In this document: one piece after another, positions 1 through 8,150 of the stretch
Numbering within the stretch: the stretch's first letter is position 1
Layout: each line of letters opens with the position of its first letter
Assembly: GCA_049999725.1 (NCBI GenBank)
Contig: JBNGIS010032697.1
Span: forward strand, 1-28,376
From: Haplomitrium mnioides
Taxonomy: Eukaryota; Marchantiophyta; Haplomitriopsida; Calobryales
DNA: 28,376 bases
Reading direction: 5' to 3'
Position numbers and translations under genes: made by a program
The notes under the pieces: generated by a model
Databases searched by the model: none
Told to the model about the DNA's origin: nothing
The model's input: the letters and a program-made list of their open reading frames with translations, nothing else

Positions 1-623
1 GGGTTGCGCATCATCACTTCCCCTCGAATCTTTCTCTTCAATCCTTGTAGAAACTTGTCAAGCGCATCGGCTGAACTCATATCCTCAATTTGAACTTGTA
101 GACTCCGAAACTCTTCAATATATCTTGCAACGCTTCCTTGTTGCTCTAACTCCCAAAGCTTGGTTCTTGCAGTTAGAATAGAGTCTACGGCTTTGAAGTT
201 TTGTAGTAAACCTTCTTTTAGAGCGCTCCACAATAGTTGTTCTCCTCGTGCATTTTTCTGCCGCTCCTATTCTTGTAGCCAAATGGATGCATGCTCAATT
301 AAAAATGACCTTGCAAATAATCCCTTCTCCAAATCTGAAGCATGCGGATAGTATGACATGTGAGCCTCCATTCGATAGACCCACCTTTCTACAACACCAA
401 CCATGCGACTTCCTCCATAAGGCTCTACTTTGCATGACTTGCTCATCTTTTGTAGCAAGGTTTCTCGACTTCCTTCTCCATTCTCTTGTTGTAGTCGCAT
501 TTTCACCATTTCTGCCATCAGCATGTTTGTTTGTTGTTGACTTGTTATAAGAGCTGCTTGAAGCTCCTCCAACTTGGCCATCATCCAAGCTCCTTCTTCC
601 CGATTGCTAGAGTTTGCCTCCAT
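1..623 (-). pseudogene. gag: gypsy gag (capsid) gene, 3'-incomplete, one in-frame stop
   Basis: Starts at an ATG at 621-623 in a good plant context (A-rich then ATGG) and reads 118 codons to a TAG at 267-269, then stays open in the same frame to the window edge, about 88 more codons. The N-terminus is a glutamine/methionine-rich helical stretch. It is followed by a retrotrans_gag-type core with the motif W-V-Y-R-M-E-A, a segment ending A-S-I-W-L-Q-E just before the stop, and after the stop a segment with LWELEQQGSVARYIEEFRSL and FLQGLKRKIRGEV, typical of plant gypsy capsids that pack the element RNA in cytoplasmic particles. No zinc knuckle is in view; it would lie off the left edge. The single TAG makes this copy a pseudogene. 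The family assignment is firm. Confidence 0.8.
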
Positions 624-655
624 GGTTTTTCTGTCACAACTTAGCTACGAGCGAC

Positions 656-856
656 TTATACAAAAACAAATATATACACATTCCAATTATGTAGAATAGG
701 TAAAATAAAAGGTTTAGTTGAGGCTAGTACTGACTCACAAAACCTCTCTCCAAACTTACGAACAAGGAAATCTCGTTGTGTTTGTTTGGACGTTACTCGA
801 ATAGAAATATGACACTTGGAGTTGAACTCGTCTAGAGGAGCTTGGTTCAAATCCAT
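656..856 (-). CDS. leader ORF 2 of gypsy-1 (66 aa, unknown function)
   Basis: A 66-codon ORF between the primer-binding site and gag. Its ATG (854-856, context AAAATGG) lies 7 nt after the stop of the preceding leader ORF, and its TAA (656-658) lies 32 nt before the gag ATG. The protein starts MDLNQAP and has a central LVRKFGERF and a hydrophobic C-terminus with FILPIL. It resembles leader ORF 1 along most of its length: MD start, IRV, the LV..FG..F block and an ILP block. I do not recognise the family. Tight packing and similarity to its neighbour suggest a real, duplicated ORF rather than chance, but it could also be a duplicated non-coding leader. Confidence 0.45.
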   Translation of the reverse strand: MDLNQAPLDEFNSKCHISIRVTSKQTQRDFLVRKFGERFCESVLASTKPFILPILHNWNVYIFVFV

Positions 857-863
857 TTTCTAC

Positions 864-1079
864 CTACCATAAAACATAAATAAAACACTCCCACGTAACA
901 CCATAGTTTACTACAGGTAAGATAACATGCTCTCTTGATTCCATTACAAAAACCATAAAATCATCTCCAAAATTATACACTAAAATTTGACGAAAGAAAT
1001 GTTTGTCAATGTTAAACACACGAATATTAAAGAGATTCAATAGAGGAATTCTATGAGGTACAAATGCTCCTCTATCCAT
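864..1079 (-). CDS. leader ORF 1 of gypsy-1 (71 aa, unknown function)
   Basis: A 71-codon ORF, first after the primer-binding site (about 190 nt downstream of it). It begins MDRGAFVPHR, has a central ILVYNFGDDF, then HVILPVV, and ends with a hydrophobic aromatic tail. It has no transmembrane helix of clear length and no zinc-binding or catalytic motif I know. The match to leader ORF 2 is collinear: MD start, IRV, LV..FG..F, ILP. Upstream ORFs occur in some plant gypsy lineages, but I cannot tie this one to a named type. Function unknown. Confidence 0.45.
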   Translation of the reverse strand: MDRGAFVPHRIPLLNLFNIRVFNIDKHFFRQILVYNFGDDFMVFVMESREHVILPVVNYGVTWECFIYVLW

Positions 1080-1270
1080 TAGCTATCATAGTATCAAGTC
1101 AAACTTCTTATCTTCATTTATAAAGGATGGGATATCCGTTATCCTTTATTCATAAAAACTTGAAAGTTCAACTCTCTTGGAACTCCTGCAAAGTGGAGAT
1201 TCCACTACTCCAAGAGGTCTTTAGTGCTTCTCCAAAGAGGGGTAGTCCACACTTCTTTAGAGAAGACCAA

Positions 1271-1282
1271 GCTCTGATACCA
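1271..1282 (-). other. primer-binding site for tRNA-iMet (gypsy-1)
   Basis: On the minus strand this reads TGGTATCAGAGC, the complement of the 3' end of plant initiator tRNA-Met, and sits one base inside the LTR edge. It is a perfect 12-nt match and fixes both the element's orientation and the LTR boundary. Confidence 0.92.
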
Positions 1283-1408
1283 TTGTAACACTACACACAT
1301 ACATTACACACCAAAAATGAGCACAAACATAACACATACAAGAGTAGCGCATAAAGAACTTCAAGAGCTCACAAGGTAAGAGATGCCCAACCAGGCCCTC
1401 TCCCTTCT

Positions 1409-1415
1409 TTATATA
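1409..1415 (-). promoter_or_regulatory. TATA box of gypsy-1 LTR
   Basis: Minus-strand AGTATATAAAG lies about 125 bp before the LTR end, a normal place for the U3/R border. Transcription would start near 1380, run through R/U5 and the primer-binding site, and then into the leader ORFs. Confidence 0.6.
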
Positions 1416-1540
1416 CTAAGTGAAAAGCAATTTGCTTACATAGGTGGCGAAACTCTATTGGTTTCTTTTCTATCCTTTTCTAATTGGACCACCCTTTTTC
1501 CTCTCTCATTGATTGGACCACCCTTTACTTTTATTCTCCT

Positions 1541-1720
1541 TCTGCCACGTGTCTTATCTTTAGAACCTTCCATTTCTCTTTAGTTCTTCTTTTGCCACGT
1601 GTCCTTATCTTAGAACCTTCTATTTGCTTTAATCCTTCGCTTGCCACGTGTCCTTATCCTCTTCTAAATTGCTCTTTCTTTCACTTTAATTTGTTGACTT
1701 TCTCTCCTCTTGCCACGTGT
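1541..1720 (-). promoter_or_regulatory. four G-box (CACGTG) repeats in U3
   Basis: TGCCACGTGT occurs four times, with cores at 1546-1551, 1596-1601, 1645-1650 and 1714-1719, spaced 50, 49 and 69 bp. The first two copies share flanking text (TTATCTT.AGAACCTTC), so they arose by tandem duplication. They lie 130-310 bp upstream of the TATA box. G-boxes bind plant bZIP and bHLH factors, and the ACGTGTC form also matches ABA-response elements. The regulatory role is inference. Confidence 0.55.
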
Positions 1721-1833
1721 CACTTTCTCTATAATAGCACTCTTTTTTTGATATTCTAACTTAGTAATGGCTTTCTAGATATAGTTGTTGCTTTTTTTTT
1801 AGTTGTTGCTTACTAAAGTTAGTGATCGTTACA

Positions 1834-2100
1834 GATAGAGATCTAGTTCTTCGATGTCTTGCATTTTGAATATGTCTTTTAGTTTGGCAATTGTGTTGGC
1901 TACTAGTATTTTTGTGCCAAAAATATTTATGGCGTCTACATAAAGTGTAACTACAACGTATTCAGACTCTTGGTGTTTCATGAATAGGCATAGAGCAATG
2001 TCATCATTTGTAAAATTCAATGCCATCATTTTTTATTTGAATCTCTGGTACCAATTTTTTCCACTCTGTTTGAGTCCATATATCAATTTCATGACTTGAA
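1834..2100 (-). pseudogene. copia-1 RT, catalytic segment
   Basis: Minus-strand translation gives a block like YGLKQSG.NWY (about 2050-2095), the conserved copia LYGLKQSGR.W motif, then LFMKHQESEYVVVTLYVDA. The last corresponds to the RT active-site Y-V-D-D box, with the second aspartate changed to alanine. It continues through NIFGTKILVANTIAKLKDIF (a G..I..I..LK..F block) and is cut by the gypsy-1 LTR. Loss of the second catalytic Asp and the insertion make it dead. Confidence 0.8.
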
Positions 2101-2199
2101 CTACCATTTGTGTTCATGATTGATCGGTTGGTAATTGAGATGCATTAGTAGAGTGCTTTGCCAACTTCACATTTTCATGTGGTATACTTTGATGATGGG

Positions 2200-2623
2200 A
2201 GACAAAAGGTCCACTATGGCGTTGCTCAGGTAGCTTGTATGTATGTAGGACTAAAGGTCCTCTGAAATGCTACGTGCTCAGCGAATTTTCTGGTTGGACT
2301 AAAGGTCCTTGAATGGCATTGTGAAATTTTCTATCATTTGGCATTGTCTTTTTGACATAAGGACTACATATCCTTTTTGGATTGGCAATGGCTTTTTATG
2401 GACAAAAGGTCCTTTCATTTGTTGGTCGTAGAGGATAGAAGGTCATTTTCTCATATTGAGGTCTTTATGGACAAAAGGTCCATTTTTATTCATTGTGCCT
2501 CTCTAGACTAAAGGTATATTTTTATAGTGCATATCATAAGGGATAGAAGGTATCTCAAGAATTTAGGCCGTGAGAGGCAGAAGGTCCAATCTTAGTTTTT
2601 GGGCTGTTTAGGACTAAAGGTCC
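2200..2623 (+). repeat. array of 11 copies of a 13-bp imperfect palindrome, mostly 33-36 bp apart
   Basis: The motif GGACTAAAGGTCC or a variant (GGACAAAAGGTCC, GGATAGAAGGT..) starts at 2200, 2248, 2296, 2361, 2400, 2433, 2469, 2505, 2541, 2575 and 2611. Steps are 48, 48, 65, 39, 33, 36, 36, 36, 34 and 36 bp. The arms GGAC/GTCC are complementary around a 5-bp centre. Intervening sequences differ, though several start with a T run. It lies between the two halves of copia-1 RT, where about 200 bp of RT would be expected and about 550 bp are found. The most economical reading is a diverged 36-bp (12-codon) minisatellite. Confidence 0.7.
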
Positions 2624-2647
2624 ATTTGCATTGTGGTTGTTCTCCAT

Positions 2648-2960
2648 CTAAATATGAAATGCCATTCTTAATGTGAGTTTGGGGGATGCCTTCATAAAAA
2701 TCTGGGTGTCCAGAATGCTATGTAAGTAGGCAATAATGACGTCCATGATGTGCATGGTGAGATGGCATTGGATAGCAAATGCTATCATATATCTGTATGT
2801 TATAGTGTCTATGACAGGTGAGTATGTGAGGTCATAATCACATCTAGGGATTTGAGTGTATTCTTTGGCCACTAGTCATGCTTTTTATCGTGCTACATTG
2901 CCTTTGCATTGTGTTTTCGGACAAAAATAAATCTGTAATCTGTCAGGTTCATATCCAAAA
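2648..2960 (-). pseudogene. copia-1 RT, N-terminal segment
   Basis: Minus translation from about 2960 gives a block like FVRKHNAKGNVAR, then KEYTQIPRCDYDLTYSPVID and MHIMDVIIAYLHSILDTQIF. These match the start of copia RT: K.R.V.KGF.Q..G.DY..T.SPV, then MDV..A.L.G.L...I.M. The first catalytic Asp region (MDV..AYL) is recognisable. The segment ends where the 36-bp-periodic array begins. It contains internal stops. Confidence 0.78.
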
Positions 2961-3141
2961 GTGTTGATATTACAGATCCAAATACTTGTTGTCGTATGAG
3001 AGAGTCAAGTTCCAAATTTATGGTTGTCTCTCATTAGGACCAATTGGTTCTAGATTGTGCTTTTTATACAAATAAAGGGTTGGGTATATCATTGTCTATT
3101 GATTGTGATATAGAGAATGCAAATAAGTCATCTATAGAGGT

Positions 3142-3669
3142 CTAGGTTCTGTCCCATATGTGACTAGTATGGGAATAGTTAATTGGTATTTCATCATTGT
3201 TGGTCGCAACGTGTAATGATTTCGGTGATTTTAGTTTATTCTTTGAGCCTTTAGATCTGCCATGTTTTGCTTTGGGCTGTATTTCAGTGGCAGAGGCGTC
3301 AACTTTTTGAAGTCGAGCCGATGCGTTGGCTGCATCAACGTGCGATTTGGTGACGCTATCTGCATTGTTAAATACGTCAAGCATTTTGATTAATGTTTGT
3401 TGTAAATGGAGGAGTCGTTTGACTTCAACATCTGATTGTCCATTCTGTTGATCAAAGTCTAATGGCAAGTGTTGGTGTCATATTAAGTTGTCCTCATGTT
3501 TGGGCTGTAAAGCTTTGTCCTCTTGTAACAGATACGGGAAAGATTCTTCAAAGAATTGACAATCTACAAATCGAAACTTAAACACATCAGAGGTTGAAGG
3601 TTCAAGATATTGGATGATAGAAGGAGATTCAAAACTGATATATATGCCTTTTTGGCATTGGGGTCCCAA
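3142..3669 (-). pseudogene. copia-1 integrase C-terminal tail and linker to RT
   Basis: Two open stretches in the integrase frame (3478-3669 and 3142-3468), separated by stops. The first begins near KKGYISFESPSIIQYLEPST-like text, the copia segment just after the integrase core (G..FVGYESPSIIRYLEP in relatives). The second is a low-complexity, lysine- and serine-rich linker (KHGRSKGSKNKLKSPK) of the kind found between copia integrase and RT. It has no catalytic content. Confidence 0.6.
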
Positions 3670-3684
3670 CTTTGTTTGATGTGG

Positions 3685-4450
3685 TTATAAGATTGGGACA
3701 AAGACAAAGCAGCCAAAGGTGCGAAGATGTGAGATATCTGCAGGAATTCTGGCTGCAAGTTGGTATGGGGAATACTGATTGAATGCAAATGGTTTGTAAT
3801 ACAAAAAGGATGTTGCGTGCATGACTGTGTGTTCCCAAGCTGTGGTGGGGAAGTTGGAATTCAGAAGTAATGGTCTTGCTATTAGTTTTACTCTCTTGAT
3901 AGCAGATTTTGCAATGCCATTTTGAAAGTGTACATGTGGAATTGAATATTGGATATCTATGTCGGCAGATGTGCAAAAGTTGTCAAATGTTTGAGAAGAG
4001 AATTCTCCAACGTTTTCCACTCTTAGATTTCTGATTGGGTAATCAAGGAATTGTGTTGAGATTTTCAAGATTTGGGATAAGAGTTTCGAGAAGACCATGT
4101 TTTTGGTCGTGAGCAAGGATATCCATGACCATTTGGATGATGTATCAATGGTGACAAAGAAGTATCGGAAGGGTCTCAAAGGTGGTTGGATAGGTCCACA
4201 GACATCAACATGGATTCTCTCGAGGAATCCAGGAATCGTGATCGTTGTTTTGTCGTGAGAAGGTGTAATTCTCAGTTTGCCTTGTGTGCATGCTAAGCAT
4301 GGGGTATTCAAGGGCAGGGGATGCACATTCTATGGCATGCCCTTGCTGTCATTTTTGATGCGGTAGAACATTTCTTAACTAGGATGCCCTAGGCGATTGT
4401 GCCATGTGAGGGATGTGGAGATTAGTGTCGTAGAGACATGATATGAGCAT
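3685..4450 (-). pseudogene. copia-1 integrase (pre-integrase HHCC and rve core)
   Basis: From about 4450 leftward: a gag_pre-integrase block with WHNRLGHPS, then C.AC..GK (HHCC zinc-binding module). The rve core follows with IHVDVCGPI (first Asp present), RYFFVTIDTSSKWSWISLL, LRVENVGEFSSQTF and HFQNGIAKSAIKRVKLIARPLL. In relatives the second catalytic Asp sits in R.DNGGEF and the Glu in NG.AE..IKR; here these are E and K, so the DDE triad is broken. The N-terminal part has stops, while the 213-codon core is open. Role in life: cDNA insertion in the nucleus. Confidence 0.85.
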
Positions 4451-4641
4451 ATTGTGGTAGTATACAAGCCAGGTGGGGATAGCAAGAATGATTCTCATAT
4501 GTCCAAGCCTGTTTTTGTTGGACTCAAACTATGGAGTACTTCAGTGTCTTGAAAATTTTTGGTTTGAATGTGGAAACCGTTTTGTCGTATATCGTGGAAA
4601 CTGATGAGGTTTTTGGTTGCTGCAGGTGCATAAATGGTGGA

Positions 4642-4911
4642 TTAAATATCTAGTTTGGTGCCATTTGGAAAGAGTATGGTGGCTAGACCATGTCCTTCTT
4701 CAATTTGGTTGTGGCCAGTGATCGTGATCATAGGTATGAAAGAAGGTTTAATCAATGAGAAGTACTTGTGGTCTTGCAATATAGTGTGCGAAGATCTGTT
4801 GTCTACAATGCAAGTTATCTCGAATTTGTTTTCATGGTTTGACAAAGAGGGATGAGTCATGTGACTCTCAAGATGTAGATTGTACGGTGGATATTCATCC
4901 ATGTTTGTCAA
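4642..4911 (-). pseudogene. copia-1 aspartic protease fragment
   Basis: The 89-codon open stretch contains CIVDNRSSHTILQDHKYF, which aligns with the copia protease active-site region (W..DSG.S.H.......F), followed by ITGHNQIEEGHGLATILF. The D-S-G triplet reads D-N-R, so catalysis would be lost. It lies between the zinc knuckle and integrase, as expected for copia. Confidence 0.7.
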
Positions 4912-4948
4912 TTCTAATAAGTTACCATGTACCTCATTATTGTGGGGT

Positions 4949-5904
4949 TTAATGCTCTGTTGGTATAGGCGCTAGGTGCGCGGGTACCCTGCAACTAGGT
5001 TGGGTGTGGCTACAAGTGCCACATCGATTGCATGTTATCTGCAGTTGGTGTGATTGAGAATGAGTTCGTCGACCTCTATTGGGTTGCCTGCCACCTCTGT
5101 TGGTCCATGTGCGTTGTTGAGCGTGTTGTGGTGTCATCGATATGCGATGTTCAATATGTCGATCCTTGTTCTTGGGGGTCTAAGGTCGACTAGTGCTTGG
5201 GCGGGTGGTGCTACCCCTAAATCTAAAGTGTTCCCTTCCTCTGCCTCTGGAAAAATATCTATTTCTGGAGCGGGGACATTGTCCAATCCCTGTAAAGTGT
5301 GATTCAAGGTTTTGTGGAGGTGCGGCAGACCATGGGGTTTTTTTTGCATTTTGCACGAGGAGGAGTTGATGTTTTTTTGGCTAGTAGCATGCATGCTATG
5401 AGTTTAGAGTATTGTGTGAATCGCATGTTGTGATATTGTGATGCTAAAATGAGGTTGCTCACAAGGAAAGTCGATAGAGTCTTCTCTATTTGCTCTTTGT
5501 TGGTCATGAGGTGACCACAGATTGCCAATTGTGAGACAATATGGAGCAATTTGCTATTGTAATTGACTATGGACGTATGGTTCTGAACGCGGAGATCAAT
5601 CCAATCGTGTCTTGCTACAGGAAGCAATATGCTTGTCAGATGGCCAAATCTTTGTTTCAGTTCTTCCTACAATAGGTTGGGACTACTGTAGTTCAGGTAT
5701 TGGAGTCTTAGAGGCTCCACCAGATGGTGTCAAATCAGAATGAGAGCTCTGGTTGCATCACAGAGGGTTTATTTCGTCGTCCGTGATGAGTATTTTGCGA
5801 ATGCCCTTGGATGTCATGTATGTTGTGACATCTTGTAACCATGATGAGTAATTGGAGCCATCCAATTTAATGGCCTGGAATTTTAGAGATGCTACAGATG
5901 CCAT
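4949..5904 (-). pseudogene. gag: copia-1 gag with CCHC zinc knuckle
   Basis: The probable start is an ATG at 5902-5904, followed by MASVASLKFQAIKLDGSNYS and SWLQDV, the typical copia gag N-terminus (L.G.NY..W), broken by a TGA about 50 codons in. After a frameshift, 5304-5627 continues as a UBN2-type gag core (W..L...Y..., LL..L..L.). The C-terminal piece at 4949-5137 carries CNRCGTCSHTQPSC, a correct C-X2-C-X4-H-X4-C knuckle, after an arginine/glutamine-rich stretch. At least three frame changes are needed to read it through. Confidence 0.75.
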
Positions 5905-8150
5905 TTCAGGTCTATGTTTTGATTTTCTCGGAATAACTGTGAATGAGTAAGGTGAACCAAAATAGCTAGCGAATGCAGCAGCTAGGTCAGGGCGGCAATT
6001 GTTTTGTACTTTTTATAGACGGGTGATTGATCCAAAATTTGGTTGATCACAGACCCATGTACTTGTTTATATTTTCTGCTTTAAGCAAAAAAATGAAGAT
6101 CTGAAATGAAAAACAGGAAAGAATTGACTGAATGCGAGTCAATTGATATATACTACCAAAAAATAAATGAGAAATTGATATTGCTAACAGACAAAGAGAC
6201 TGCCCTCTATGAATGTGTATCTACTCTTATTGGTAGGCCCGTAGCATGTCCTCTAAGAAATTTTTTGTGTATGAGCCTAGTTCCCCCGATCATTGTTGTG
6301 TTGCTCTACAACGCTAATTCTGGAAAAAAGAACAGATAAAAAGTGTTGCAGGTATGGCTAGATAGAGGGTTTTGCTTGTGGAGGTAGTAAGGGTCAAGGT
6401 TTCTGTCATAGTTGTGTACCTGGTATCATGATTGGTATCTTGTATTCAGTAGTAAAGATGGTATCTAAGATATCTAAGTCTAAGTGCTAAGGGGTATAAA
6501 CTAAAAATAGTTGAGGAGCACAACAGTGCAATATCAAGGTATGTAATGACAAGAAAAAAGAAGAAAAAGTAAATTGCAGATATGTTCTATGTCTCACCTT
6601 TCGTGTCAAGTGTAAGTCTATGAGAGAATAGTGAGGAAATCCAAGGAAGGAAATATGAGTCACTAGTGACAGGCAATTTACATAACTATGTGATCACAAA
6701 ATGGTTAGTATGATGTGTCGTGGAGTATCTGCTAGAAACATTTCAGAATCAAAGAATATGTCCCTTATGAGATTCGTTCAGAAAGGAAAAAAATCAATCA
6801 AGAATAATCAAGAGGTGGGTTGAAAAGATTGAACCTTGGTGTTTTGGAGAATAAAGCAAAAGAGCTTGAAATGGCAAGATAAACGTGCCCTTCTATTGAA
6901 TGTTGATATAGGAATATTAGGTGTAGTAGCTTGTGGGAAGGTATCTCTCACCAAAAATATATGTGATTGTGTCATTATTCGGAGAAGAGTCAAAGTCAGT
7001 GGAGTTTGCATTGCTGCATAGGCAAATGAGTTGAACTCTTGCACTATGGAAGTAAATAAAACCAGGTAGGTGTCTGATGTCAAAGTCACACATAGGTGCA
7101 AGAGAGTGTCAAGAGTTTGATGCCAAGTAGGTGTAAAAATGTTTTATCTCCTCCTCATATGTGATGGTGCTTTTGTCGTGAAAGATAGATAGGCTATCGT
7201 TGAGTGACAGTAGAGAGCCACAAGCAGAAAAAGATAAACCAAGAATGAAAAATGAACAATAAGAAGGTGGTGAGCTTGTATGCTTGTCCTTCAATGTTAG
7301 AGAGGAATGAAAAAGATAAGAGGAAAGAATGAAAGACTCGAGTATAATAAGGGTAGAATAGCAAGCCCGTATACCTTAGTGTTGAAGAAGAATGGGTGTA
7401 CATGTTGTTACTGTCAGAGACCGATTGAAGAAGAAGGCAGGGCACATGTGCTAGATGGTTTCTAGCAAGGAGAAGGAGAAAACTCGAATATGTACGAAGA
7501 ACCACGAGCAAAAAAAAACGATAACCCATGAGCAAATGATAGGTTAGTATAGAAGTGTAGTAATGAAAACAAAAAAGGGAAAAATACAACCTGGTAGATG
7601 TTGATGGTGAAGAGTACGGAGGATGGACAACTTCAGTCTATTATAGGCAAGAGACAAAAAGAAACAGGAATGAGACAATGTGAGTCAACCGCGAACCAAC
7701 ACAAAATGCTGCAGTGCTGAGCGGAGGTCGACAAAGAGAGAAAAGAGTGAACAAATATTGTGGTGGCTGAGCGGAGGTCGACAAAGAGAGAGGAGATCGA
7801 ACGAACGTTGCGGCTGCTGTTGAAAGAAACAAGGGTTGAGAAGAGTGTCGACTGAATCGACAAGGGCAAGCTAGGGTTGTGAGGTCTCACGCGCTCTAGT
7901 TTGTACAGGAGGTGCCTTCAAGAAGAGAATGAAAAACGAAGAAAAAAAATGTATTCGGGAAAAACAAATTTCTGTGGGTGCAATGTGAGTGTGTAAAGAA
8001 GGTTGCGAAAAAATGACACGATAGCTTTCCAAAATGTTGGTGCAAATAGAGCGCATGCAGGGAAAAAAAATTTGTTGTAGAGTCTGCCGTGCTAATAACG
8101 TGTTATTGCATGAGTGCCGCACACATACACACAAGAGTCTCCAGACAAAT
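5905..8150 (-). other. gene-poor stretch, possible long leader of copia-1
   Basis: Upstream of copia-1 gag there is no further coding similarity. From about 6530 to 7960 the plus strand is purine-rich (minus pyrimidine-rich), which creates long but low-complexity minus ORFs (7194-7589, 7633-7890) rich in S, F and L that I do not consider genes. A perfect 25-bp duplication lies at 7716-7790. Near 8090-8110 the sequence GTGCTAATAACGTGTTATTGCA could mark an LTR/leader junction of the minus element. A minus-strand TATTATAAAG at 8196-8205 would be its TATA box. The LTR assignment is weak because no second LTR is seen. Confidence 0.35.
7716..7790. repeat. 50-bp-period direct duplication
   Basis: The 25-bp text starting GCTGAGCGGAGGTCGACAAA occurs identically at 7716-7740 and 7766-7790. 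It contains a GTCGAC site. Exact identity inside otherwise decayed DNA suggests a fairly recent local duplication. Confidence 0.8.

Larger units (their letters stand above)
1..1833 (-). mobile_element. Ty3/gypsy LTR retrotransposon, 5' part (gypsy-1)
   Basis: Reading the minus strand from 1833 downward the order is 5' LTR, tRNA-iMet primer-binding site, two short leader ORFs, then gag running off the left edge of the window. This is the 5' third of a gypsy element; protease, RT, integrase and 3' LTR must lie outside. The right LTR edge interrupts a copia RT reading frame, so the element is nested in an older copia. It is moderately preserved: the LTR termini, PBS and leader ORFs are clean and gag has one in-frame stop. 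Confidence 0.85.
1284..1833 (-). repeat. 5' LTR of gypsy-1 (550 bp)
   Basis: On the plus strand it begins TGTAAC and ends GTTACA, a perfect 6-bp inverted terminal repeat in TG...CA form, and it abuts the primer-binding site. Transcription from it runs leftward. It holds a TATA box at 1409-1415 and, upstream of that, a cluster of CACGTG sites. A 14-bp motif ATTGGACCACCCTT also occurs twice (about 1482-1525). The flanking GATAG at 1834-1838 is the expected target-site duplication; its partner is outside the window. Confidence 0.88.
1834..5904 (-). mobile_element. Ty1/copia retrotransposon, decayed and interrupted (copia-1)
   Basis: Reading leftward from 5904: gag start, zinc knuckle, protease, pre-integrase HHCC and integrase, linker, RT first part, a foreign periodic array, then RT second part cut by the gypsy-1 LTR at 1833/1834. 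The order gag-pro-int-RT is diagnostic of copia. The reading frame changes several times and all catalytic sites that I can check are damaged. The 3' end (RNase H, 3' LTR) must lie beyond gypsy-1, outside the window. Confidence 0.85.

Noticed and set aside
2200-2623. CRISPR-like array (short palindromic motif at regular spacing)
   Set aside because: Eukaryotic repeat context, motif only 13 bp and variable, spacers partly alike, no cas genes. A diverged minisatellite fits better.
7194-7890. Minus ORFs of 131 and 85 codons rich in Ser, Phe and Leu
   Set aside because: They follow from pyrimidine bias of the strand; no domain, signal or family resemblance.
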